Made by a program: the position numbers and the translations under genes. DNA of 64,000 bases from Hyphomicrobiales bacterium (GTDB taxonomy: Bacteria > Pseudomonadota > Alphaproteobacteria > Rhizobiales > Beijerinckiaceae): positions 1-64,000 of the forward strand of contig UBZM01000041.1 in assembly GCA_900470095.1 (NCBI GenBank), read 5' to 3'. Below are positions 1 to 9,260 of the stretch, in pieces. Position 1 is the stretch's first letter, and each line of letters starts with the position of its first letter. The notes under the pieces were generated by a model that saw only the letters and a list, made by a program, of their open reading frames with translations, ran no database searches and had not been told where the DNA came from.

Positions 1-21
1 CAACCTGTTGACGCTCCACAC

Positions 22-972
22 CTAGATCGCCAGCATCAGGAGCAGGCCGACGCCAAAGACGATCATCGCCATTCCCAGCAGTTCGCGCCGCGTCGTACCT
101 TCCGAGAACATCTTGCGTGAGGCGATCTGCGCAAGCGGCACCTCGATCAGGGCCAGGGTCCGGACATTGGCCGCCGTCGTCAGCGAGAAGCCGATGAACC
201 AGAATTGCGAAGCGGCCGCGCCAAGGAAACCTGCCGTCAGCGACCGGCGCCAGTTCTTCAGGCTCAGGACGAGAGCCTTGCGGTTGGCGACCAGCATGTA
301 GAGCGTCAGGATCAGCGTCTGCAGGCCCAACCCCAGGGCCAGGGTCGTCGTCGCCCGGATCAGGAAATCGCCATCGGGCAGCGACTGGATCGCACCACGA
401 TAGCCGATGGCAGACAGCGCGAAACAGGCCCCTGAGCCGATGCCGAGCAGCGCCGGGCGCAGGCCCGCCCGGCTCAGCTTCTCGCCCGGTTTCCAGGAAA
501 CGAGCACGACTCCGGCCGTTGCGATCACGATCGCTGCGAATTTCGCCGGGCTCAGCGCATCACCGAGCAACAGCGCTCCGAAGATCGCTACCTGGACCGG
601 CTCCGTCTTGGTATAGGCGGTGGTCACCGCGAAGGAGCGCTCTCTCATCGCGGCCAGCATCAGGGCCGTGGCCGCGATCTGGGTCAGCGCGCCCCAGCCC
701 GTGATGCCCAGTGTCCCAAGGCTGATCTGCGGCGGCAGGCGCCCCAGGCCGAGGCAGACGAGGACCAAAAACAGCAATGCGAAGGGCAGACCGAACAGGA
801 AGCGCACCTGCGTCGCGCCGACGACGCCGATCACGTCCGTCAGCGAGCGCTGGGTGAGGTTGCGCGCCGTCTGCAGCAGCGACGCGACGATCGTTGCCGG
901 GATCCAGAAGAGGGTAAAGCTCACGCGGGCATCCCATGAAAATGTGACCAAGGCTTTACGGCTGCCCGACAT
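22..972 (-). CDS. EamA/DMT-family transporter
   Basis: Predicted inner-membrane drug/metabolite exporter of about 316 residues with around ten hydrophobic segments arranged as two EamA repeats; the second repeat begins near the stretch ALLGIGSGACFALSAIG. The frame is open much further upstream, but that part is antisense to the neighbouring carboxypeptidase gene and is rich in Arg, so I place the start at the ATG at 972 (MSGSRKALV), just before the first membrane segment. It is divergent from the carboxypeptidase gene across a 139-base gap. Substrate cannot be read from the sequence. Confidence 0.85.
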   Translation of the reverse strand: MSGSRKALVTFSWDARVSFTLFWIPATIVASLLQTARNLTQRSLTDVIGVVGATQVRFLFGLPFALLFLVLVCLGLGRLPPQISLGTLGITGWGALTQIAATALMLAAMRERSFAVTTAYTKTEPVQVAIFGALLLGDALSPAKFAAIVIATAGVVLVSWKPGEKLSRAGLRPALLGIGSGACFALSAIGYRGAIQSLPDGDFLIRATTTLALGLGLQTLILTLYMLVANRKALVLSLKNWRRSLTAGFLGAAASQFWFIGFSLTTAANVRTLALIEVPLAQIASRKMFSEGTTRRELLGMAMIVFGVGLLLMLAI

Positions 973-1111
973 GACTAGGCAAATCGCTCCGCTGGGGGTA
1001 GGTATGCGTCCATGGGCGGGCCGATCGGTCGCGCCGTCTCGAAAATGCCGCACGCGTCGCGTTGAACCCTGCGCCTTCAACCCTCGTCCAGACAGGTTCA
1101 AGACCCGCCCG

Positions 1112-2695
1112 ATGAACGTTCCCCGTCTCGCTGTCCTCGCCCTTGCCCTGTCCGTCAGCGCTCCGGCCCTCGCCGGCACGAGTCTGGTGGTCGACGCGTC
1201 CAGCGGCGCTGTTCTCTCCAGCGAGAATGCCAGCCAGGCCTGGCACCCGGCCTCGACCACCAAGATGATGACGGCCTATCTCGCGCTCAAGGCGGTGCGG
1301 GCCGGCAAGCTCGGGCTTGAAACGGCGATCCCCGCCTCGAAGCGGGCCGCGAGCCAGCCGCGCGTCAAGGTCTATATCCGTGCCGGGCAGGAGATCACGC
1401 TCGACAACGCCCTGCGCATCATGATGGTGAAATCGGCCAACGACATCGCCTATGTCATCGCCGAGGGCGTCGGCGGCGATGTCGAGACCTTCGTCGGGAT
1501 GATGAATGCCGAAGCCCAGCGCCTCGGCATGAATGACACGGTCTTCACCAATCCGAATGGCTGGCATGATCCGAACCAGCAGGTCAGCGCCCGCGACCTC
1601 GCGGTTCTCGCCATGGCACTCATGCGTGAATTCCCGGACTATTCCGATTACTGGAACACCGGCTCGGTTCAGCTCGGCAAGCAGGTACTGCAGAACACGA
1701 ACGGCCTCGTCGGGCGCTATTCCGGCATCTCCGGCATGAAGACCGGTTTCGTCTGCGCCTCGGGCTTCAACGTCGTGGCCACGGCCACGCGCGGCGGCCG
1801 TACGCTCATCGCAGTCGTGCTGGGTGCGCTGTCCGCCTCCGAGCGCACCGTCAAGGCGGCGCAGCTGCTCGATGACGGCTTCTCGAAATGGGGAGGCTCC
1901 GGCTATACCCTCGCCAGCCTGCCCTCCGGCAATGGTGGACACGCCTCCAATATCTGCGACGAGGTTCGCCGCAGAGGCGGCGGCGTCGCGTTGGCGGACG
2001 ATTCCGACGTGTCCGGCCCCATCGCCGCCAATGCCGCATCCGGCAGCGGCAATGACAACGCCATGAGCGAGCGCTTCGGCGGACCGCAGCCGCAGGCTCG
2101 CGCCACAGGCGCCTTGCTGATGCGCACGCCCTCCGGCCGGATTACGCTCGGACCGCGCGCGCCGATGACACCGGTTCAGGTCTCCTTCGGCCGCACGCCG
2201 GGCTCTGCTTCGGCCCCGATCGCCGCCAATGTCACGGCGCGGCCCGACACGCAGGTCGCTCGCGATCGCGCGCCGGTCATTACGCCAGGAGCCCCTGTTA
2301 CCGCTGGAGTAGCGTCCGGCCCCGCGACACGCACGGCCTCGAGCAATGGCGCCATTCCGCGCGGGACGACGGCCTTCGCTCCGAGCAGCGAGGATGTCCA
2401 GCCTTCATCGAATGAATTCCAGAGCGGCCCGATGAAGCTGCAGGGCGCGATCCGGCCTGGCGCGGCTGCGGCATCAACCCTGCGCCCAAGCTCGGCCGCA
2501 GGCATCAAACAGGCTGCCCGCCCGCCGGCAAGACCGGCCCCAGCCAAGCCCGACGCGGCAGCCAAGACCAAACCGGAAGCGGCGGCCAAGGCCAAGGCCA
2601 AGCCGGGCCAGAGCGAACCCAAGGCTCAGCCGGCCCGCACGGGCGCAGCGAAGCCCCCTGTCAAGCCGAAGGCCAAGGTGAACGACGACGCCTGA
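1112..2695 (+). CDS. D-alanyl-D-alanine carboxypeptidase (penicillin-binding protein, S11 family)
   Basis: Periplasmic serine DD-peptidase trimming the terminal D-Ala of peptidoglycan stem peptides. An N-terminal signal peptide ends near ALAG (residues 18-22). The three penicillin-binding motifs are all present: STTK at 48-51 (nucleophile Ser48), SAN at 108-110 and KTG at 210-212. The catalytic domain ends near residue 275. The remaining 250 residues are low-complexity, rich in Ala, Pro and Lys, ending in a strongly basic KPKAKVNDDA tail; this is longer than the usual DacA C-terminal domain and lacks an obvious amphipathic membrane anchor. I chose the ATG at 1112 because it begins directly at the signal peptide; the open frame extends upstream without a plausible leader. 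Predicted length 527 residues. Confidence 0.92.
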   Translation: MNVPRLAVLALALSVSAPALAGTSLVVDASSGAVLSSENASQAWHPASTTKMMTAYLALKAVRAGKLGLETAIPASKRAASQPRVKVYIRAGQEITLDNALRIMMVKSANDIAYVIAEGVGGDVETFVGMMNAEAQRLGMNDTVFTNPNGWHDPNQQVSARDLAVLAMALMREFPDYSDYWNTGSVQLGKQVLQNTNGLVGRYSGISGMKTGFVCASGFNVVATATRGGRTLIAVVLGALSASERTVKAAQLLDDGFSKWGGSGYTLASLPSGNGGHASNICDEVRRRGGGVALADDSDVSGPIAANAASGSGNDNAMSERFGGPQPQARATGALLMRTPSGRITLGPRAPMTPVQVSFGRTPGSASAPIAANVTARPDTQVARDRAPVITPGAPVTAGVASGPATRTASSNGAIPRGTTAFAPSSEDVQPSSNEFQSGPMKLQGAIRPGAAAASTLRPSSAAGIKQAARPPARPAPAKPDAAAKTKPEAAAKAKAKPGQSEPKAQPARTGAAKPPVKPKAKVNDDA

Positions 2696-2705
2696 GTCCT
2701 GAAGG

Positions 2706-3623
2706 GTGCGCGCCGAGACCGCCCGCACCGCCAGTCGACACGGCATCGCCCTGGCGTTTGCCTCGGCTGCCGCCTATGGCAGCAACATCGTCTCGGCCCA
2801 GCTCGCGGGCCAGGCCGGCCTGAGCGGGCCGCTGCTGGTTTTCTACCGGGTTTTCATCATGCTCGCGCTGGTGGCCGGAGCAGCTTGGCTTCTGCGGGCG
2901 AACTTCAGGGTTCCGCGGGACCAATACCGGGCGCTGCTGGCCTTCGGCCTGACCAGCGCTCTCGTCGGCTCGGCTTACCTGTCCTCGGTCGCCTTCCTGC
3001 CCGTGACCGTCGCCGCCGTCATTTTCTACACCTACCCGGTCATCATCGTCCTGGCCGAGCCGCTGCTGACGCCTGCGCGCTTCAGCCTCGACCGACTTGC
3101 GGTGGCGCTGACCGCCTTTCTCGGTGTCGGCATGGTCGTCGGCCCCGATCTGCATGGGCTCGATCCGCGCGGGCTTGCGCTCGCGCTCGCAGCCAGCCTC
3201 GCGGCCGCGGCACAGTTTTTCGCGGGCTCCGCCTGCGCCGCGACGCCGCTCGCGCCAAAACTGTTCTGGTCCCATCTGCTCATCCTGCCGGTGACAGCGG
3301 GCATTCTCGCTTTCGTTGGCGGCTTTGCCCTTCCGAGCGCGCTGGCCTTGGCACCGTTGGCCGTCGCCATCACCATTGGCGGCTATCTCGTCGGCTTCCT
3401 GTTCCAGGTGATGGCATTGGCCCATGTCGCGCCAGGCCCCGCTGCGCTCACCTTCTGTGCCGAGCCGGTCTTTGCCGTCGGGATCGCCGCCGTGATGCTC
3501 GGCGAGCGGGTCGGCGCGCTGCAATATGCGGGCGGCGCCCTTGTCGTCGTCGCGATCATGGCTAATGTAATATTGGAACAAAATCGGGCGCGACGCGTGC
3601 CTGCCCTCAGCCTTGATCGATGA
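2706..3623 (+). CDS. EamA/DMT-family transporter
   Basis: Second predicted ten-segment EamA transporter (305 residues) with motifs such as AAYGSNIVSAQL in the first repeat and FCAEPVFAVGIAAVMLGERVG in the second; the Glu-Pro pair followed by a GE element is characteristic of the family. It starts at GTG 2706, ten bases after the carboxypeptidase stop, and its stop codon overlaps the ATG of the CobW gene by four bases, so carboxypeptidase, transporter and GTPase probably share a transcript. Substrate unknown. Confidence 0.88.
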   Translation: MRAETARTASRHGIALAFASAAAYGSNIVSAQLAGQAGLSGPLLVFYRVFIMLALVAGAAWLLRANFRVPRDQYRALLAFGLTSALVGSAYLSSVAFLPVTVAAVIFYTYPVIIVLAEPLLTPARFSLDRLAVALTAFLGVGMVVGPDLHGLDPRGLALALAASLAAAAQFFAGSACAATPLAPKLFWSHLLILPVTAGILAFVGGFALPSALALAPLAVAITIGGYLVGFLFQVMALAHVAPGPAALTFCAEPVFAVGIAAVMLGERVGALQYAGGALVVVAIMANVILEQNRARRVPALSLDR

Positions 3624-4747
3624 TGCCCGACATGACCGGTAGCGACCAGAGACCCATCCCGATCCCGCTGACCTTGCTCACCGGCTTCCTTGGCGCCGGC
3701 AAGACGACCCTGCTCAACCGACTGCTCAAGGACCCCGCGCTTGCCGATACCCTCGTGATCGTCAACGAGTTCGGCGAGATCGGGCTCGACCATCTGTTGA
3801 TCGAGGGTGTCGAGGAGAACATGGTTCTGCTCGCCTCCGGCTGCCTCTGCTGCACCATCCGCGATGACCTCATCGTCACGCTGGAAGACCTCTTGCGCCG
3901 CCGCGACAACCATCGCATCGCGCCGTTCAAGCGCGTGGTGATCGAGACCACCGGCCTTGCCGACCCGGCACCGATCCTCAATGTGCTGATCAACCACCCC
4001 TATCTCGCCATGCGCTTCAGGCTCGACGGTGTCGTCACGCTGGTCGATGCCGTCAACGGCATGGCAACGCTCGACGCCCATGAGGAGGCACGCAAGCAGG
4101 TGGTCGCAGCTGACCGGATCGTGCTGACCAAGGCGGATCTGGTCGCGGATAGTCAGGCGGTCGAGGTGCTGCGCCGGCGACTGCTGGCGCTCAATCCCGG
4201 GATTGGCCTACTCGCGCCGGATGCTCCAGCTGCGGACTTGATCAGCGCCGGCCTCTACGACCTTGCCGACAGGCCGCACGCTCTGCGGCACTGGCTTGCG
4301 GTCGAGGCTCTGGCGACCGGGTCTGGCAACCATCACCATCACGACCATCATGCCCATGGGCACGCCCATGACCATCATCATCATGATGTGAACAGGCATG
4401 ACGAGAGCATCTGCGCCTTCTCCCTCTCGGCCGATGCTCCGATCAACCTGGCGACCTTCGAGCTGTTCTGGACCTTGCTGCGCTCGACCCACGGGGCGAA
4501 GCTCCTGCGGCTGAAGGGGCTCGTCGCCCTAGCCGAACACGCCGGCCAGCCGCTGCTGGTCCATGCGGTCCAGCAGATCCTGCATCCCCCGATCCTGCTC
4601 GACAGCTGGCCTGATGCAGACCAACGCTCGCGCCTGGTCCTCATCGTCAAGGACCTCGACGAGGCGATGGTGCAGCGCCTCTGGGCCGCCTTCCTTGGTC
4701 AGGCTTCGGCGGCGCTCACGCCTCCGCGCGCAACAGCCGCCGGATGA
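3620..4747 (+). CDS. CobW/COG0523-family GTPase with histidine-rich metal-binding tract
   Basis: G3E GTPase of 375 residues, family of metal insertases and metallochaperones (CobW, YjiA, ZigA). Visible motifs: Walker A GFLGAGKTT at 22-30, the metal-binding GCLCCT at 74-79 (Cys75, Cys77, Cys78), switch element ETTG at 109-112, and the guanine-specificity motif as TKAD at 170-173. Between the GTPase and C-terminal CobW_C domains, residues 238-256 are almost all His with Asp/Ala/Gly, which favours a zinc (or other transition metal) chaperone over cobalamin synthesis; no cobalamin genes are near. Its 3' end overlaps the convergent acyl-CoA synthetase gene by 32 bases. I see no Zur-type box upstream; the gene is translationally coupled to the preceding transporter. 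Confidence 0.9.
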   Translation: MMPDMTGSDQRPIPIPLTLLTGFLGAGKTTLLNRLLKDPALADTLVIVNEFGEIGLDHLLIEGVEENMVLLASGCLCCTIRDDLIVTLEDLLRRRDNHRIAPFKRVVIETTGLADPAPILNVLINHPYLAMRFRLDGVVTLVDAVNGMATLDAHEEARKQVVAADRIVLTKADLVADSQAVEVLRRRLLALNPGIGLLAPDAPAADLISAGLYDLADRPHALRHWLAVEALATGSGNHHHHDHHAHGHAHDHHHHDVNRHDESICAFSLSADAPINLATFELFWTLLRSTHGAKLLRLKGLVALAEHAGQPLLVHAVQQILHPPILLDSWPDADQRSRLVLIVKDLDEAMVQRLWAAFLGQASAALTPPRATAAG

Positions 4748-6332
4748 TCTTGCCTGTCGTCGTCAGCGGCAATTCCTCGCGAAAGGCGATCTCACGCGGA
4801 TATTCATGTGCCGAGAGCCGCTCGCGCACGAAGCGCTGAAGTTCACCAGCCAGATCCAGCGAAGGCGCGAAGCCGGCATTCGGCACGACGAAGGCCTTGA
4901 CGATCTCGGTCCGGAGTTCGTCCGGCTTGCCGACGACCGCCGCCAGAGAAACCGCCGGATGCTTCAGCAGGCAGTCCTCGATCTCCCCCGGCCCGATCCG
5001 ATAGCCCGATGAGGTGATGACATCGTCGTCGCGGCCGACGAAGCGGACATAGCCATCGGCATCCCGCACGGCCTGATCGCCAGTGGTCATCCAGTCGCCG
5101 ATGAATTTGTCGACCGTCGCCTCCGGTCGGCGCCAATAGCCGAGGAACATCACCGGGTTCGGCCGGCGGATGGCAATCTGCCCTTCCTCGTCCGGCGCGC
5201 ATTCCGAGCCATCGGGCCGGATGATCGCGACCTCATGGCCGGGCGTCGGCTTGCCGATGAAGCCGGGCCGGCTGACCCCGATCGTCGCGCAGGACGACAG
5301 CACGAGATTGCACTCGGTCTGGCCATAGGCCTCGTTGATCGTCAGCCCCAGCGCCTCGCGCCCCCAGTTCAGCGTCTCGGCTCCAAGCGTTTCGCCCGCT
5401 GCCGCGACTGTGCGCAGTTTCAGGTCAAAGCGGTCGCGCGGCTTGCCCACGCTGCGCAGCATCCGGAGCGCCGTCGGCGGGATGAAGGCATTGCGGATAC
5501 CGAGATCGGCCATCAGCCGAAAGGCGTCTTCGGGGTCGAAACGGGTATGGGCGCGCGCCACGACCGGAACGCCGAAATGCAGCGCCGGCAGCAGCATGTT
5601 GAGCAGACCACCGGCCCAGGCCCAGTCGGCCGGCGTCCAGGCGAGGTCGCCGGGCATCGGCAGGAACTCGTGCACCATCTGCACACCGGGCAGATGCCCC
5701 GGCAGGACCCTGTGGCCATGCAGCGCGCCCTTCGGGTTGCCCGTGGTGCCGGAGGTATAGATCATCAGGGCCGGATCGTCGGGCCCGGTGTCCGCAACTG
5801 AGAAATCCTCGCTCGCATCCGCCAGCAGCTGCCCCCAGTCCTCAGCACCCGCCCCGGCGCCATCCGTGGACACCATCAGGTCGAGATCGGGCAGCGGCTC
5901 GGCAATCTGCCGAACCTTCATCAGGCCCGCAGCATTGGAGATGAGCGCGCTCGCGCCGGAATCGCGAAGGCGATAGGCCAGCGCATCGACCCCGAAGAGC
6001 GCGGCCAGCGGCACCGCGATGGCGCCCAACTTATAGGCGGCGAGATGCGCGGTGAGCACGGCCTCTCCCTGCGGCAGCAGGATCGCGACCCGATCTCCGA
6101 CGCCGACGCCGCGCGTCGACAGCGCAGTTGCCAGTCGGTTCGATTGCGCCCGCAGACGGCCGAAACTGACCGGCGTTACCGTCCAGTCCGGGGAAACCTC
6201 GAGAATGGCGGGGCGATCGGGTTCCAGTGCAGCCCAGCGATCGCAGACATCGACAGCAATGTTGTAGCGCTCGGGAATCCGCCACTGGAAGGTCTCGCGC
6301 AGGCGGCCGTAATCGCGCAAATCGGGAAGCAT
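4716..6332 (-). CDS. AMP-forming acyl-CoA synthetase
   Basis: Adenylate-forming ligase (538 residues) that activates a carboxylic acid to its CoA thioester through an acyl-AMP. The ATP-binding signature YTSGTTGNPKG is at 192-202, followed by the A5-type motif NEAYGQTE, the hinge-region TGD of DWMTTGDQAVRD, and the C-terminal catalytic Lys in TTTGKIIRR (Lys528). Overall layout resembles the medium-chain ACSM/acetyl-CoA synthetase-like subgroup (early WAGGLLNMLLPALHFG stretch). Probable substrates are short to medium or branched acids, but the acid cannot be assigned. It stands alone on this strand; its last 32 bases overlap the cobW 3' end. Confidence 0.88.
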   Translation of the reverse strand: MLPDLRDYGRLRETFQWRIPERYNIAVDVCDRWAALEPDRPAILEVSPDWTVTPVSFGRLRAQSNRLATALSTRGVGVGDRVAILLPQGEAVLTAHLAAYKLGAIAVPLAALFGVDALAYRLRDSGASALISNAAGLMKVRQIAEPLPDLDLMVSTDGAGAGAEDWGQLLADASEDFSVADTGPDDPALMIYTSGTTGNPKGALHGHRVLPGHLPGVQMVHEFLPMPGDLAWTPADWAWAGGLLNMLLPALHFGVPVVARAHTRFDPEDAFRLMADLGIRNAFIPPTALRMLRSVGKPRDRFDLKLRTVAAAGETLGAETLNWGREALGLTINEAYGQTECNLVLSSCATIGVSRPGFIGKPTPGHEVAIIRPDGSECAPDEEGQIAIRRPNPVMFLGYWRRPEATVDKFIGDWMTTGDQAVRDADGYVRFVGRDDDVITSSGYRIGPGEIEDCLLKHPAVSLAAVVGKPDELRTEIVKAFVVPNAGFAPSLDLAGELQRFVRERLSAHEYPREIAFREELPLTTTGKIIRRLLRAEA

Positions 6333-6427
6333 GAAAGATGGAGGTCCGGCGTTGATGGCGCGGCACGATAGGCAGCGCTCGCCGCGCTGTCACCTTGGCG
6401 CTAGGTCAGGCCCGCTCTGCGCTCCGC

Positions 6428-7198
6428 TCAGCCATTCACCATCTGCGAGCGTCGGGCCCAGCCTGTCATACGACTCTCGACAAGGTCGACGATGGCGACG
6501 AGCAGAACGCCGAGGACCGCAAGCACGATCAGCGCCGCAAAGATCAGGGGCACGTTGAAATCCGCCGAGGCCCGCGTGATCAGGTTGCCGATGCCGAGAT
6601 TGGACGCGTTCTGCTCGCCGATCACCGAGCCGACATAGGCGAGTGTGATCGAGACCTTCAGGGCCCCGAAGAAAAACGGCAGCGCGCGCGGAATCCCGAC
6701 CTTGGTCATGATGTCGTAGCGGCTGGCGCCCAGCGCCTTCAGCACATCCTCGGTCTCGGGCTCGATCGTGGCCAGGCCGGTCGCGACATTGACCACGATC
6801 GGAAAGAACGAGATCACGAAGGCGGTCAGCACCGGCGGCTGCCAGCCGACACCGAACCAGATCACCAGGATCGGCACGACCGCGACTTTGGGGATCGAGT
6901 TGAAGCCGACGAGCAGCGGGTTCAGGCCCGCATAGATCAGCCGTGACGAACCGACGAGGAGGCCGAGCGCCAGGCCGAACACGATCGAGAGCGCAAATCC
7001 GGCCGTGGTCATCCAGAGCGTGTGAAAGGCATTGGTGTAGAGCGGCTTCTGATACTGCACCAACGCAGCCCAGATCGCGGAGGGTGGCGGCAGGATGAAG
7101 GAGGAAATCGCAAAGGCGCGGCAGGCGATCTCCCAGACCGCGAAGAAGCCGAGCGTGAACAGATAGGGCGCGAGCCTCAGCCAGAGCGAGCGCTTCAT
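6428..7198 (-). CDS. ABC transporter permease (SsuC/TauC-type)
   Basis: Inner-membrane permease of 256 residues with about six membrane segments and the EAA-type cytoplasmic loop (EDVLKALGASRYDIMTKVGIPRALPFFFGALK) that contacts the ATPase. Belongs to the BPD_transp_1 subfamily found in sulfonate, nitrate/taurine and pyrimidine-precursor importers. Its ATG overlaps the stop of the ATPase gene by four bases, so it is the last gene of a binding protein-ATPase-permease operon. Confidence 0.9.
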   Translation of the reverse strand: MKRSLWLRLAPYLFTLGFFAVWEIACRAFAISSFILPPPSAIWAALVQYQKPLYTNAFHTLWMTTAGFALSIVFGLALGLLVGSSRLIYAGLNPLLVGFNSIPKVAVVPILVIWFGVGWQPPVLTAFVISFFPIVVNVATGLATIEPETEDVLKALGASRYDIMTKVGIPRALPFFFGALKVSITLAYVGSVIGEQNASNLGIGNLITRASADFNVPLIFAALIVLAVLGVLLVAIVDLVESRMTGWARRSQMVNG

Positions 7199-7983
7199 GC
7201 CGCCTCCCGCGCCGTGCGGATATGGCCGCGCAGCTCATGCACGACCGACGCGAATTCGGGCGTATAAGTGATGTCGAGATCGCGCGGGCGCGGGAAGTCG
7301 ATCTCGCGCTCGGCGATGATCCGCCCCGGCCGCGCCGACATGCAGAACACCCGGTCGGCCAGGAAAACGGCCTCGCGCAGATCATGCGTCACCAGGATCA
7401 CGGTGATGCCACGCTCGGCATGAAGATTACGGATCACGCACCAGAGCTCCTCGCGCGTGAAGGCATCGAGCGCCCCGAAGGGCTCGTCCAGCATCAGGAG
7501 CTTCGGCTCATGGATCAGCGAACGGCAGAGCGAGGCGCGCTGCTGCATGCCGCCGGACAGCTGCCAGGGGAATTTCTGGCCCATGCCCTCGAGTCCGACC
7601 TTGGTGAGCAGGGCCTCGGCCCGCGCGACATAATCCGACTTGTTGGCGCGCAAGCGTGAGCGATACGGCTCGACGATCTCCAGCGGCAGCAACAGGTTCC
7701 GCAATGTCGTGCGCCAAGGCAGCATCACCGGATTCTGGAAGGCCATGCCAGTGATCTTGATCGGCTGCGTCACCTCCTGCCCGGCGACGATCACCGTGCC
7801 GCGCCGTGGCCGCTGCAGGCCGGTCGCGAGCTTCATCATAGTGGACTTGCCGCAGCCGGAGGGGCCGACGATCGCCGCGAACTCGCCCTCCCGGATCTTC
7901 AGCGAAAGACCGTCCACGGCGGGAGTGCTTTCGCCTCCGCCATAGACATGGGTGACTTCGTGGAGTTCGACGAAGGCGCTCAA
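7195..7983 (-). CDS. ABC transporter ATP-binding protein
   Basis: Nucleotide-binding subunit with Walker A GPSGCGKST, signature LSGGMQQR, Walker B LLMLDEPFGALD and the H-loop VTHDLREAV; the ALDAFTREELW stretch is typical of SsuB/TauB/NrtD-type proteins. The frame is open to an ATG at 8049, but that would overlap the binding-protein gene by 41 bases and add a basic leader absent from the family. I favour the TTG at 7983 (SAFVELHEV), giving 262 residues; the start is the uncertain part of this call. Confidence 0.87.
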   Translation of the reverse strand: MSAFVELHEVTHVYGGGESTPAVDGLSLKIREGEFAAIVGPSGCGKSTMMKLATGLQRPRRGTVIVAGQEVTQPIKITGMAFQNPVMLPWRTTLRNLLLPLEIVEPYRSRLRANKSDYVARAEALLTKVGLEGMGQKFPWQLSGGMQQRASLCRSLIHEPKLLMLDEPFGALDAFTREELWCVIRNLHAERGITVILVTHDLREAVFLADRVFCMSARPGRIIAEREIDFPRPRDLDITYTPEFASVVHELRGHIRTAREAA

Positions 7984-8008
7984 GCGCGAGCCTGCGAGGT
8001 CGAGCGCA

Positions 8009-9067
8009 TCAAAACTTCCGCTCGGCCGCCGGCGGCAGGTAGCTGTCATCGAAGGCTGCCCCGGCCTTCGCCTTGTCCTTGAACGTGAAGGTCAGCCCGA
8101 TCTGGTCGAGCGCCCTCTCCCAGCGCGCCTTGTCGATGCCGCCAAAGCCATCAGCCTTGACCGCCGGGGTCATGACGTTCTGGGCGATCGTCATCTTGAG
8201 GCGCTCGACCTCGACCTCGAGCTTCGCGACATCGTTGCGCTGGATCACGAGCTTGCCGCCAAGTTCGGGGTCGGCAACCGTGTCGCGAACGCCCTTGGTG
8301 ATCGCCCTGAGCAGGCCGCGCACGGCCTCGGGCTTTTCAGCCGCGAATTTCGGAGAGACCATCACGACATTGCCGTAGAGCTCGACGCCGTAATCCGACA
8401 TCAGCAGGGTGACGATGTCGTCGACGGGAACGCCGCGTGATTTCAGGTTGATGTAGGAGGAGTTCGCGAAGCCGAACACCGCGTCGACCTCGCCCGAGGC
8501 CAGCATCGGCTCACGCACGGGGAAGCCGACATTCTCCATCCGCATCTTGCTGTCGTCGAGCTTGTTGACGGTCTTGAAGATCGGCCATTGCGCAAAGGCC
8601 GCGTCGGCCGCCGGCGCACCGAACTTCTTGCCCTCGAGGCTCTTCACGTCGGTGCTGATGCCGCGGCTCTTGCGGCCAACGATCGAGAAGGGCGGCCGGT
8701 CATAGACCATCATCACCGCCTTCAGATCGACGCTGGGGTTCTCGTCGCGAAACCGGATCAGCGAATTCACATCGCCAAAGCCGGCATCGTAGGTGCCGGA
8801 CGCCACGCGCGGGATCGCCTCGCGCGAGCCGTTGCCCGTGTCGATCGTGACGTCGAGGCCCTCGGCTTTGAAATAGCCCTTCTCCTGCGCCATCAGGAAC
8901 AGCGCAGCCGGGCCCTCGAAGCGCCAGTCGAGCGTGAAGCGAACTGCGGTCTGAGCGAAGGCGCTGCCCGCACCGGTCAGGCAGGCTGCGGCGAGCCCCA
9001 GGGCGCCCAGCGCACGGCTCATCCCACGCCGGGAGAGCATCGTGGGGCGGAACGGGTTCGTCGACAT
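8009..9067 (-). CDS. ABC substrate-binding protein, NMT1/THI5-like
   Basis: Periplasmic binding protein of 352 residues. An N-terminal signal peptide with a basic SRRGMSRA start and hydrophobic core ends around GSAFAQ. The mature protein opens with RFTLDWRFEGPAALFLMAQEKGYF and GLDVTIDTGNG, the layout of the NMT1/THI5 fold seen in ThiY, RibY-like and SsuA/TauA proteins. The conserved DW plus the position of the next loop recalls pyrimidine-precursor or flavin-precursor binders, but ligand residues cannot be confirmed by eye. First gene of a three-gene operon. I looked for a thiamine pyrophosphate riboswitch upstream and did not find its conserved elements. Confidence 0.87.
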   Translation of the reverse strand: MSTNPFRPTMLSRRGMSRALGALGLAAACLTGAGSAFAQTAVRFTLDWRFEGPAALFLMAQEKGYFKAEGLDVTIDTGNGSREAIPRVASGTYDAGFGDVNSLIRFRDENPSVDLKAVMMVYDRPPFSIVGRKSRGISTDVKSLEGKKFGAPAADAAFAQWPIFKTVNKLDDSKMRMENVGFPVREPMLASGEVDAVFGFANSSYINLKSRGVPVDDIVTLLMSDYGVELYGNVVMVSPKFAAEKPEAVRGLLRAITKGVRDTVADPELGGKLVIQRNDVAKLEVEVERLKMTIAQNVMTPAVKADGFGGIDKARWERALDQIGLTFTFKDKAKAGAAFDDSYLPPAAERKF

Positions 9068-9260
9068 CGGCAGCTCCGGATCATCGCATGCAGGCGGGTC
9101 GGGAAGACCCGTTTGAACGGAACGCGGCCAGCAAATCCCATGCCGTCGCGCCCTATGCTCAAACTGGCCGAATACAAAACAAGGTCAAGCGCATAGCGCC
9201 GAAAATGCATGCACTGCGCCTAAAATATAACGCGACGTCACCAGGCCCGGCCGCGATCGG

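Noticed and set aside
9068-9260. Possible riboswitch ahead of the NMT1/THI5-type importer
   Set aside because: The conserved thiamine-pyrophosphate elements (CUGAGA and the ACCUG-type block) are not found, and the region has only short palindromes such as TGCATGCA.
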